From Curtobacterium sp. MCLR17_036 (GTDB lineage: Bacteria; Actinomycetota; Actinomycetes; Actinomycetales; Microbacteriaceae): a stretch of 64,000 nt of DNA. Made by a program: the position numbers and the translations under genes. The stretch lies in NCBI RefSeq assembly GCF_003234445.2, contig NZ_CP126269.1, positions 1,798,001 to 1,862,000 on the forward strand, read 5' to 3'. Positions 56,965-64,000 of this stretch are shown in pieces (the stretch's first letter is position 1; the number at the start of each line of letters is the position of its first letter). A model generated the notes under the pieces. It worked only from the letters and a program-made list of their open reading frames with translations, made no database searches and was not told the origin of the DNA.

Positions 56965-58338
56965 TCAGCCCAGCTCGGAGCTCCGCCGCTGCGTCCGGAT
57001 CGACCCGGTGACGATGCCGATCGACCCGGTGACGGTCTGGATCGCCCGGCTGACGATGGGGACCGACGTGGTGACCACCGCGAGCGAGGACGTGATCGCC
57101 TCGATCGACGACGTGGACAGGTGCTCCTGGTGGTGCGAGTGCACCGGGAACCCGCGCCGCGCGGCGAGCACGACGCCGAGCGAGCCGACGAGCACGGCGG
57201 CGCCGGCGAACGGCAGGTACTGCAGCCCGACGAGTCCGAGTGCCTGCCCGCCGATGGCGGCGCCGCCGGCGATGCCGATGTTCGACGCGCCGTTGACGAG
57301 GGCACCGGCGATGTCGGGGGAGACCCCGCCCGAGCGGATCGCGGCTGCCATGAAGAGCGTGCCGGTGGTGCCGTTCGCGGCCATCCAGACCCCGGCGACG
57401 ACCATCGTGCCGACCAGCGAGCCGTGCACGAACGGCAGGGCGGCGAAGGCGACCGCCATCGTGGCGACGGCGACGACGAGGGTCTGCCGCGGTGCCCGGT
57501 CGACGAACATGCCGGCGAGCCAGAGCCCGATGACGCCGGTGCCGCCGAGCACGAGCAGCGCGCCGCTGACGAGCGAGGCGTCGAGCCCGGCGTCGATCGC
57601 GTACGGGCCGATGTACGTGTAGACGACGTAGTGGCCGGCGAAGAGCAGCAGGTCGGCGACGACGACGGACAGCAGTCCGGTGCGCGCCCAGGCCTTCGGG
57701 GAACCGATGTGCGGCGACGCAGCGCCGCTGACCGCCGGCAGGAAGAGCAGTGCGACGGCGGCGAGCGCCGCGGCGGCGACGGCGACCGAGAACACGGCGG
57801 GGCGCCAGCCGATGTGCTGGGCGACGAAGGTGGCGACCGGGACGCCGAGCACGAAGCCGAGCGAGCTGCCGGAGTACACGAACGCGATGGCTCGGCCGGC
57901 CAGGCGCGGCGGCACGATGCGTGTCGCGTAGGCCGAGGCCACCGAGAAGAACAGGGCGTGTGCGATGCCGCCGACGACGCGGCCGGCGCAGACGACCGCG
58001 AACGACGGCGCGAACGCGATCATCAGGTTCGAGACCGTGTACCCGACGAGGGTCGCGACGAGCACGGTCTTGCGCGGCAGCTTCGCGGTGAACGCGGTGA
58101 GCGGCAGCGCGAGGATCGCCACGGCGGCGGCGTACACGGTGACGACGATGCCCATCGTCGCCTCGGAGACGCCGAGGTCGGCGCTCATGGTGCCGAGCAG
58201 CCCGACCGGCATGAGCTCGGTGGTGATGGCGAAGAACGTCGCCAGGCCGAGCACGGCGATGCCGACGATCGACTGGCTGGTGACGGTGATCGGCCGCGTG
58301 TTCGTCGACACGGCCGAGGTGGTGGTGTTGGTGGACAC
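56965..58338 (-). CDS. MFS transporter (DHA1/sugar-efflux-like)
   Basis: 457 residues, 12 membrane spans. The N-terminal ELMPVGLLGTMSADLGVSEATMGIVVTVYAAAVAILALPLTAFTAKLPRK and GRVVGGIAHALFFSVASAYATRIVPP match the DHA1/AraJ-like efflux group (MFS motif A and antiporter-like GxxLG region). A 55-residue C-terminal tail, VHSHHQEHL and then Thr/Ser-rich TSSLAVVTTSVPI repeats, is an oddity. GTG 58338 follows GGAGGAGG at 8 bases. A CebR/LacI-type operator lies 184 bases upstream. Substrate unknown. Confidence 0.9.
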   Translation of the reverse strand: MSTNTTTSAVSTNTRPITVTSQSIVGIAVLGLATFFAITTELMPVGLLGTMSADLGVSEATMGIVVTVYAAAVAILALPLTAFTAKLPRKTVLVATLVGYTVSNLMIAFAPSFAVVCAGRVVGGIAHALFFSVASAYATRIVPPRLAGRAIAFVYSGSSLGFVLGVPVATFVAQHIGWRPAVFSVAVAAAALAAVALLFLPAVSGAASPHIGSPKAWARTGLLSVVVADLLLFAGHYVVYTYIGPYAIDAGLDASLVSGALLVLGGTGVIGLWLAGMFVDRAPRQTLVVAVATMAVAFAALPFVHGSLVGTMVVAGVWMAANGTTGTLFMAAAIRSGGVSPDIAGALVNGASNIGIAGGAAIGGQALGLVGLQYLPFAGAAVLVGSLGVVLAARRGFPVHSHHQEHLSTSSIEAITSSLAVVTTSVPIVSRAIQTVTGSIGIVTGSIRTQRRSSELG

Positions 58339-58521
58339 GATGCTGACCTCCTCCGGGGAACGGCGGAACGCGCGACGACGCCGTCGGGGACGGCGTGTGA
58401 CCGGGGGTCTGCGGGGCGCGCTCGCTGCTGGTGTGGATGATGTGGGTACGACTCCACGGCGAGTGCGCTGATCCAGTGTTGCACGCTCGATGGACCCTGG
58501 CGAGGGCCTCGGCACAATTTC

Positions 58522-58535
58522 TGGGAGCGCTCCAA
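58522..58535. promoter_or_regulatory. LacI/CebR-like operator
   Basis: TGGGAGCGCTCCAA, one base from the palindrome TGGGAGCGCTCCCA known as the binding site of the actinobacterial LacI-type regulator CebR. It lies in the 243-base region before the MFS gene (minus strand), 184 bases from its start. Another gene ends at 58582 on the other side. Confidence 0.6.
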
Positions 58536-58581
58536 CGATTGTCAGCGAGGAGCGAACAGAACCGACCTCCACGGCCCCGGA

Positions 58582-60120
58582 TCAGTACTCGTTCGTCACC
58601 CGACCCTGTACCCCGCCACCGCGCAGCGCGATCGTCAGGGTCCCGCTCATCGACTGCGCGGACATCGACACCGACCCGTGCAGCGCTGCCTCGCGGGGGA
58701 AGCAGGCGGAGGTCGACTCGATCCGGTCCGCCGTCGCCACGAGGCAGATCGTCGACCGGTCCGTCCCGACCCCGGCCCAGACGTTCCACGGCGTCTCGAA
58801 CGACCCGCCGTCGAGCGCCCGGTTCGTGAAGACGAGTCGCGTCGTGTGCAGGCTCACCGGCGCCTCGACCGGTCCGGGCAGCTGGTCGGCGAACGTCTGC
58901 GGCATGTCGAGGAGCTCCTCGAGCGTCACGGTCCCGGCGGTCGGCGTGATCGACGGCGCCGCCGGCACCTCCGGCAACGAGCTCCCGACGAGCGTGCCCG
59001 CCGCGAAGACGACCCCGATCGCCGCGGCCGCACCGAGCGCGATCCACAAGCGGGGCCGTGCACTGAACAGCGCCGTCCGCCACCGGGGCACCGGCTGCGG
59101 TCCGGTCGGGAGGCCCGGCGCACCTCCGACGTCGCCGCCCACCTCGGCAGCGTGGCCGGGTCCGGCGCCGTGGTCGGCTCGGCCGCCGGCGTCCGGCTCC
59201 GACGTCGTGCCGGGTCCCTCGGGCGAGGTCGACCACGACGCGGATGCTCCGTCGGCCGACGCCGCTGCCGAGGGAGCTGCGGAGGATGCGACCGGCTGTG
59301 CCACCGAGTCCCGACCCGCAGCCTCAGCCTCAGCCTCAGCCAGGCGAGGCCATGAGTCCCACACCGAACCCGTGGGCACCTCGGGGTCCGCCGTCGCGCC
59401 CGGCGATCCCGCCCTGCCCCGACCGGGATCCGAGGTCCTGCCCGGACCCGCGCCCGAACCGGAGGTCGTGCCGAGACCTGAGCCCGGACCCGAGGTCGCG
59501 CCCAGGGCCCGGTCCGGGCCGGTGACGGTGCCCGGACCTGGACCCGACCGCGCTGGAGTCCTCGGACCCGGACCCGGAACCGAGCCCGGACCCGAGCCCG
59601 GGTTCGGGCCCACACTCGCGCCCGAACCCAGGCCCACACCCGCGGCCGTACCCGTACTCGCGGCTCCACTCGTGCTCGCACCCGGCCCACTGCTCGTCGC
59701 CGTGCCCGAGACTGCACCTGCGGACTCGTCCGGTCCTCCGGCAGCGACCGGACCGCCCTCGGGGTCCGGCCCAGGGCGAGAGCCGGAGCCAGCACCGGCG
59801 CCGGCGCCGGCCGATTCCAGCCAGACGTCCCTCCCGACACCGTCGGGAGGGGTCGCTGCCGACCCGGCACCGGACGCTCGTGCCCAGCCGGGGGTCCCCA
59901 CACCACCGGACCGCGGCGCCCGACCCGGCCGCGTCGACGAGGCAGGCTGTCCGCTGACCGCGGTCGGGCCTCCTGACCGGTGTCCGCCTCCGCGACCGCG
60001 CCCGCGCTCGAGGCCCGCCAGCGCGATCCGGGCGCGCGCCGCGTCCTCCGGGGTCGAACCCGCTCCCCAGGCGACGGCCTCGAGCCGTGCCCGTTCCGCA
60101 TCCACGTCGTCGTGGTCCAT
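58582..60120 (-). CDS. Single-span membrane protein with large Gly/Pro/Ser low-complexity region
   Basis: 512 residues. Residues 1-35 are a small helical N-terminus (MDHDDVDAERARLEAVAWGAGSTPEDAARARIALAGLE). Residues about 36-330 are almost entirely Gly, Pro, Ser, Ala and Arg, with GPGSG-like units. A membrane span follows at about 355-378 (LWIALGAAAAIGVVFAAGTLVG), then a 130-residue soluble C-terminal domain with VFTNRALDGGSFETPWNVWAGVGTDRSTICLVATADR. Topology suggests the low-complexity part is cytoplasmic and the C-terminal domain is outside. I do not recognise the family; a receptor or anti-sigma-like role is only a guess. Confidence 0.6.
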   Translation of the reverse strand: MDHDDVDAERARLEAVAWGAGSTPEDAARARIALAGLERGRGRGGGHRSGGPTAVSGQPASSTRPGRAPRSGGVGTPGWARASGAGSAATPPDGVGRDVWLESAGAGAGAGSGSRPGPDPEGGPVAAGGPDESAGAVSGTATSSGPGASTSGAASTGTAAGVGLGSGASVGPNPGSGPGSVPGPGPRTPARSGPGPGTVTGPDRALGATSGPGSGLGTTSGSGAGPGRTSDPGRGRAGSPGATADPEVPTGSVWDSWPRLAEAEAEAAGRDSVAQPVASSAAPSAAASADGASASWSTSPEGPGTTSEPDAGGRADHGAGPGHAAEVGGDVGGAPGLPTGPQPVPRWRTALFSARPRLWIALGAAAAIGVVFAAGTLVGSSLPEVPAAPSITPTAGTVTLEELLDMPQTFADQLPGPVEAPVSLHTTRLVFTNRALDGGSFETPWNVWAGVGTDRSTICLVATADRIESTSACFPREAALHGSVSMSAQSMSGTLTIALRGGGVQGRVTNEY

Positions 60121-60207
60121 GCGCACTCCCGCTCTGCCGGACGTGGGTCCATCGTGGCACCGTCCGTGCGGGTGCGCGCACCCAGAACGAGGGAGTAGGC
60201 GTGACGC

Positions 60208-60423
60208 ATGAGCACCGAACCAGCAGACCGGCACGACGCCGATCCCGAGACCCTCGAGCCGCTGAGCCACGACACGCAGTCCGGCGAGGCCGACTACGTC
60301 GCGACGAGCCCCGGCGGGTCCGGCACCGAACGCCACGTGCCGACCGCCGACGAGGAGCAGGGCCGCGGCACCGAGTACGACCCCGTCGACCAGGGCCCGC
60401 AGCAGGAGGGGCAGGGCGGCTGA
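60208..60423 (+). CDS. Small acidic hydrophilic protein (71 aa)
   Basis: ATG 60208; MSTEPADRHDADPETLEPLSHDTQSGEADYVATSPGG and an E/Q/G-rich end. No Cys, no hydrophobic core: probably disordered. Small proteins like this are common in Microbacteriaceae near stress genes. Function unknown. It converges with the YidC-like gene, 4 bases apart. Confidence 0.6.
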   Translation: MSTEPADRHDADPETLEPLSHDTQSGEADYVATSPGGSGTERHVPTADEEQGRGTEYDPVDQGPQQEGQGG

Positions 60424-60427
60424 CGCG

Positions 60428-61171
60428 TCACCGGATCGCGCGGCGGAGCACGGCGCGCTCCGCGGCGGTCCACGTCGCACTCGTCACGACGTAGAGGGCC
60501 GCGGCGAGGGGTGCGATCGCGGCGAACACCACCGAGATGAACGGTGCGATCCGGCCGACGGTCTCGGCGGCGGCCGTCCCCGGCACGGCCGCTCCGGGTT
60601 CCGCCGGGGGCACCGGGTTCCACCGCAGGTTCGCGCGCCGACTCAGTTCGACGACGACCGCGAGCACGGCCAGCAGCAGCACGACCACCCACGCGTGCAC
60701 CCACAGCGGCGACGTCAGGGTCACGACCAGGGAGTGTCCGAGCGGGACGCCGACGAGCGTGGCCTCGAGCAGGGCGTTCGCGGTGCCGCCGATGCTGCCG
60801 TGCGAGAACAGGGCGTAGACGAGCGAGAGCACCGGCGCCTGTGCCAGCACCGGCAGGCAGCCCGCCAGCGGCGACACCTTCTCGTTCGTGTAGAGCTCCT
60901 GCACCGCGCGCTGGAGTGCCGCGGAGTCCTTGCCGTGCCGTTTCCGCAGGGCGGCGAGCAGGGGCGCGAGTCGACGACGGTCGCGTTCCGCGCGGACCTG
61001 CAGGACGGCGAGCGGCACGAGTGCGGCCCGGATCGCGATGGTGACGAGGACGACCGCGAGCGCGGCCGAGAAGGACCCCGTGACGGGGGAGAGCGCCGCG
61101 GTCAGGGCGGCGAGCAGGTCGGCGCCGCCGTGCAGCAGCGGGCCGACGAGGGGCAGGGTGGACAGGTCCAT
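60428..61171 (-). CDS. YidC/Oxa1-like membrane insertase (short paralogue)
   Basis: 247 residues. YidC-core: MDLSTLPLVGPLLHGGADLLAALTAALSP, then LAVVLVTIAIRAALVPLAVLQVRAERDRRRLAPLLAALRKRHG (the family motif with the cytoplasmic-loop Arg/Lys), NEKVSPLAGCLPVLAQAPVLSLVYALFSH and three more spans. The hydrophilic groove Arg (TIAIRAALVP) is kept. It lacks the long periplasmic domain and the basic C-tail of housekeeping YidC, so it is a second, specialised copy. ATG 61171 (GGAA upstream) is preferred to an earlier GTG. Coupled with the small membrane gene next to it. Confidence 0.85.
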   Translation of the reverse strand: MDLSTLPLVGPLLHGGADLLAALTAALSPVTGSFSAALAVVLVTIAIRAALVPLAVLQVRAERDRRRLAPLLAALRKRHGKDSAALQRAVQELYTNEKVSPLAGCLPVLAQAPVLSLVYALFSHGSIGGTANALLEATLVGVPLGHSLVVTLTSPLWVHAWVVVLLLAVLAVVVELSRRANLRWNPVPPAEPGAAVPGTAAAETVGRIAPFISVVFAAIAPLAAALYVVTSATWTAAERAVLRRAIR

Positions 61172-61229
61172 GACGTTCCGATCGATCGTGGGTGCGGGAG
61201 GCGTGTGCGGCCCGACCACCGATCGGTGG

Positions 61230-61538
61230 TCAGGCCGTGGCGACGACTCCCGGGGCCCGCGAGCGGACCTGTCCGTCGGCGTCCGGGTGGCTCCACGCGA
61301 TGCGGGTCACGAGGTCCGGGACCGCTCTGCTGACGACGGCCCGCTGACCGGCGGCGAGCAGCGTCACGAGCACGGCGAGCAGCACGCGTGCGAGCACGAC
61401 GGCGGTCACGACCGCGGCGATGCCCAGCGCGGCGACGGTCAGCACGGGCACCACGCCCGGCGCGCCGGACGCCGTGGTCACCGGGAACCCGGTGACCAGC
61501 ACGGCGAGGATGCGCAGCAGCGACGCGAGGACGGTCAT
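61230..61538 (-). CDS. Small membrane protein beside YidC (DUF6412-like)
   Basis: 102 residues, ATG 61538. Two or three hydrophobic spans (MTVLASLLRILAVLVTG, VPVLTVAALGIAAVVTAVVLARVLLAVLVTLL) and a polar C-terminus (RIAWSHPDADGQVRSRAPGVVATA). A proline/Asp C-tail following the spans is the pattern of a small family found next to YidC-like genes in actinobacteria. The family name is given with caution. Located 58 bases upstream of the YidC-like gene, probably in one operon. Confidence 0.7.
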   Translation of the reverse strand: MTVLASLLRILAVLVTGFPVTTASGAPGVVPVLTVAALGIAAVVTAVVLARVLLAVLVTLLAAGQRAVVSRAVPDLVTRIAWSHPDADGQVRSRAPGVVATA

Positions 61539-61604
61539 GGTGCGATCAGCGTAGCGCCCGCGTGCCGCGCCGGACAGACGGGTCGCACGGGGGAGGATCA
61601 CGAC

Positions 61605-62090
61605 ATGACCGCAGGTTCGCCGAGCACCCCAGCGACCGTCGCGCTCGAGGCGGCCGGGATCCCCTGGACGCCGCACGTGTACGAGCACCACGAGAGCGCC
61701 ACCAACTTCGGAGAAGAGGCCGCCGCCGCCCTCGGGCTGCGCGAGGAGCAGGTCTTCAAGACCCTCGTCGTCTCGGTCGACGGCGCCCTCGCCGTGGCGA
61801 TCGTGCCGGTGGCGAACCGGCTCGACCTCAAGGCGATCGCCGCGGCGGTCGGTGGCAAGAAGGCGACCCTGGCGGACCCGGCCCTCGCCGAGAAGCGCAC
61901 GGGCTACGTCGTCGGCGGCATCAGCCCGGTCGGCCAGAAGACCCGGCTGCGCACCGTGCTCGACGAGTCGGCGCTGTCGTACGCGAGCATCTTCGTCTCC
62001 GGGGGGCGCCGCGGGTTCGACATCGAGGTCGCGCCGACGGACCTCGCGCGCGTCACCGACGCCGTCACGGCGCCGATCGCCCGGACCTGA
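61605..62090 (+). CDS. ybaK: YbaK-type Cys-tRNA(Pro)/Cys-tRNA(Cys) deacylase
   Basis: 161 residues, ATG 61605 with GGGGAGG 8-9 bases upstream. YbaK/EbsC fold: the catalytic Lys in VFKTLVV, the LAVAIVPVANRLDLKAIAAAVGGKKATLADP block, and GYVVGGISPVGQKTRLRTVLDE are all present. It hydrolyses mischarged Cys-tRNA(Pro), guarding translation. It is monocistronic, divergent from the YidC-side genes. Confidence 0.92.
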   Translation: MTAGSPSTPATVALEAAGIPWTPHVYEHHESATNFGEEAAAALGLREEQVFKTLVVSVDGALAVAIVPVANRLDLKAIAAAVGGKKATLADPALAEKRTGYVVGGISPVGQKTRLRTVLDESALSYASIFVSGGRRGFDIEVAPTDLARVTDAVTAPIART

Positions 62091-62148
62091 GTCGGGTCGC
62101 CGCAAGTTTCTCCCGCACCCGGGAATGACCCGGGCCCTCCTGCGTTGC

Positions 62149-62169
62149 ATTGAGTCGAAGGCACTCAAG
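62149..62169 (+). promoter_or_regulatory. HAIR element (HspR operator)
   Basis: ATTGAGT-N7-ACTCAAG, one base from the HAIR consensus CTTGAGT-N7-ACTCAAG. It ends 17 bases before the TTG start of the Hsp100 gene. In actinobacteria HspR binds such sites and represses clpB and dnaK until heat shock. Confidence 0.85.
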
Positions 62170-62186
62170 TTCCCCAGGAGGTCCCT

Positions 62187-64000
62187 TTGCCAGACACGTT
62201 CGGCCCGACCGGCAGCAACGACTCGTTCGACGAGTTCCTCGCCCGCCTGCTCGCGGCACAGCGCACCGGTGACCAGCAGCGCGTCCGCGCGTTCGGCCGA
62301 CCGGTCGACATCACCCGGCTGCTCAGCCGCCGGACCCACGAGCTGCTCCAGCACACCGCCGAGTACGCGGTCGCGCAGGGCCAGCGCGAGGTCGACGCAC
62401 TGCACGTCCTGCACGTGCTCGTCCGCACCGAACCGTTCGACGCCGTCGTGCGCTCCGCCGGGGTCGACCCCGAGCGCCTCGCCGACGAGATCGAACAGCG
62501 CCTGCCGATGGCGCACGAACCGGTCGCCGAGCAGTCCGGTCGCCCGGCGCTGACCGCCACCGCGCAGCGCATCCTCGTCGAGGCGACGCAGGCCGCGCGC
62601 GGCTTCGGCAGCACGTACACCGACCCCGAGCACGTCTTCTTCGCGCTCGTGATGGACCAGGAGACCGTGACCGGGCAGCTGCTCGCCAGCGCCGGCATCA
62701 CCCCGCAGGTCATGCAGGACTACGCGGCACAGGCTGCCGCCGCCGCGAGAGAGGGGCGCCCCGTGCCCGGAACACCCGACACCGCCAGCAGCGATCAGGC
62801 CACCGACGGCGACACCCCGACGCTCGACCAGTTCGGCACCGACCTCACCGCCCGTGCCCGTGACGGGCACGTCGACCCGGTGATCGGCCGCGCCGACGAG
62901 ATCGAGCAGACCGTCGAGATCCTGCTCCGCCGCACCAAGAACAACCCGGTGCTGATCGGCGAGCCCGGTGTCGGCAAGACCGCGATCGTCGAGGGCCTCG
63001 CTCAGCGCATCGTCGACGGTGACGTCCCGGCCCTGCTGCAGGGCAAGCGGGTCGTCGCGCTCGACCTGCCCGGCATGCTCGCCGGCACCCGCTTCCGCGG
63101 CGACTTCGAGGAGCGCCTAACGAAGGCGATGGACGAGATCGCGGCGCACGCCGACGAGCTCATCGTCTTCGTCGACGAGCTGCACACCGTCGTCGGCGCC
63201 GGTGGCGGCGGCGAGGGCGGCTCGATGGACGCCGGCAACATCCTCAAGCCCCGGCTCGCCCGCGGCGACCTGCACCTGGTCGGCGCGACGACGCTGAACG
63301 AGTACCGCCGGATCGAGAAGGACGCCGCGCTCGAGCGCCGCTTCCAGCCCGTCACGGTGGGGGAGCCGACCGTCGAGGACGCCGTCGCGATCCTGACCGG
63401 CCTCGCCCCGCGCTACGAGGAGCACCACGGCGTCGTCTACACGCCCGAGGCACTCCGCGCCGCCGTCGAGCTCTCGCACCGGTACGTGACCGACCGGCAC
63501 CTGCCCGACAAGGCCATCGACCTCGTCGACCAGGCCGGTGCACGCCGTCGCCTCGCCCTGTCGGGCGACGTCGACGTCGACGCCCTGCGTGCGCAGGTCA
63601 CCGACCTGACGGCCCGCAAGGACCGCGCGGTCGCCGAGGAGCACTACGAGGAAGCGTCCGACCTGCGCGACGAGATCGTCGGACTGGAGGCCCGGATCAC
63701 CGCCGCCTCGTCGGCGGACGCCACCCGCGCCTCCCGTCCGGAATCCGCGGACACGTCGATCACGGAGGGTGACATCGCCGCCGTGGTGTCACGCGCCACC
63801 GGCATCCCGGTGACCCGCCTCGGTTCGGCCGACAAGACGCGGCTCGCCGCCCTCGAGTCCGAGCTGCACGACCGCGTCGTCGGCCAGGACGACGCCGTGC
63901 GGGCGATCGCAACCGCGGTGCGGCGCAGCCGGACCGGCATGGGCGACCCCCGTCGTCCGGTCGGCAGCTTCCTGTTCCTCGGCCCGACGGGCGTCGGCAA
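62187..64000 (+). CDS. Hsp100/Clp ATPase (ClpC/ClpA-like, HspR-controlled), partial
   Basis: AAA+ unfoldase cut by the window end after 604 codons. TTG 62187 is the start: AGGAGG is 5 bases upstream. Residues about 20-165 are two Clp-N repeats; D1 Walker A GEPGVGKT is at 258-265, with Walker B IVFVDELH at about 325. After D1 the link is short and contains a UVR-like [18 protein letters not shown] (about 483-500) instead of the long coiled middle domain of ClpB. D2 begins with [11 protein letters not shown] at the window end. The short linker points to a ClpC/ClpA type; the HAIR site suggests heat induction as for clpB. Confidence 0.9.
   Translation, partial: MPDTFGPTGSNDSFDEFLARLLAAQRTGDQQRVRAFGRPVDITRLLSRRTHELLQHTAEYAVAQGQREVDALHVLHVLVRTEPFDAVVRSAGVDPERLADEIEQRLPMAHEPVAEQSGRPALTATAQRILVEATQAARGFGSTYTDPEHVFFALVMDQETVTGQLLASAGITPQVMQDYAAQAAAAAREGRPVPGTPDTASSDQATDGDTPTLDQFGTDLTARARDGHVDPVIGRADEIEQTVEILLRRTKNNPVLIGEPGVGKTAIVEGLAQRIVDGDVPALLQGKRVVALDLPGMLAGTRFRGDFEERLTKAMDEIAAHADELIVFVDELHTVVGAGGGGEGGSMDAGNILKPRLARGDLHLVGATTLNEYRRIEKDAALERRFQPVTVGEPTVEDAVAILTGLAPRYEEHHGVVYTPEALRAAVELSHRYVTDRHLPDKAIDLVDQAGARRRLALSGDVDVDALRAQVTDLTARKDRAVAEEHYEEASDLRDEIVGLEARITAASSADATRASRPESADTSITEGDIAAVVSRATGIPVTRLGSADKTRLAALESELHDRVVGQDDAVRAIATAVRRSRTGMGDPRRPVGSFLFLGPTGVG

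Overview
The window is very GC-rich, uses many GTG and some TTG starts, and has 4-base stop/start overlaps (ATGA or GTGA) throughout. With polar flagellar-export genes, a DtxR/IdeR-type iron box, a HAIR (HspR) heat-shock operator, a CebR-like operator and LAYTG-anchored surface proteins, it fits a motile high-GC Gram-positive actinobacterium, most likely a Microbacteriaceae of the Curtobacterium type (inference). No phage, insertion sequence, integrase or CRISPR array is visible.

Layout. 1-4.9 kb: the end of a flagellar operon (fliR partial, flhB, flhA, an FlhF-like protein without a P-loop, csrA), followed by a 123-bp tandem repeat. 5.4-9.7 kb: acyl-CoA oxidase, a POT peptide transporter and two small proteins. 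9.8-15.8 kb: 87-bp palindromic repeats and an operon of JetA, JetB and JetC (Wadjet/MksFEB, SMC-like) with no JetD gene, beside four tRNA genes (15.9-16.5 kb). 16.7-27 kb: an accessory stretch of small membrane and hypothetical genes, including duplicated and apparently frameshifted paralogues, a TetR-flavin monooxygenase pair with a clear operator, an immunity-like protein and palindromic repeats. 27.2-33 kb: a DUF1684 gene and a complete peptide/nickel-type ABC importer. 33.2-38.5 kb: ice-binding-like surface protein, Nei-type DNA glycosylase, a second tRNA-Gly, a molybdopterin oxidoreductase with its flavin reductase, an iron-regulated siderophore-interaction protein and Dps.

38.6-52.1 kb: a cluster able to make and transfer ADP-heptose: two HldE-like kinase/nucleotidyltransferases, GmhA, GmhB, three family-9 (heptosyltransferase-type) and three other glycosyltransferases, an aldehyde dehydrogenase and a short-chain dehydrogenase. 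No HldD epimerase is present in the window. 52.1-56.4 kb: PRC-barrel protein, SGNH hydrolase with an apparent CTG start, Nudix hydrolase and a large LAYTG surface protein. 56.5-64 kb: three more 87-bp repeats, an MFS transporter with a LacI-type operator upstream, a low-complexity membrane protein, a YidC-like insertase, a YbaK-type deacylase and a HAIR-controlled Hsp100/Clp ATPase cut by the window end.

The observations most worth following are the JetD-less Jet operon, the 87-bp three-arm repeat family, the heptose pathway in a Gram-positive background, and the FlhF homologue that has lost its GTPase motifs.
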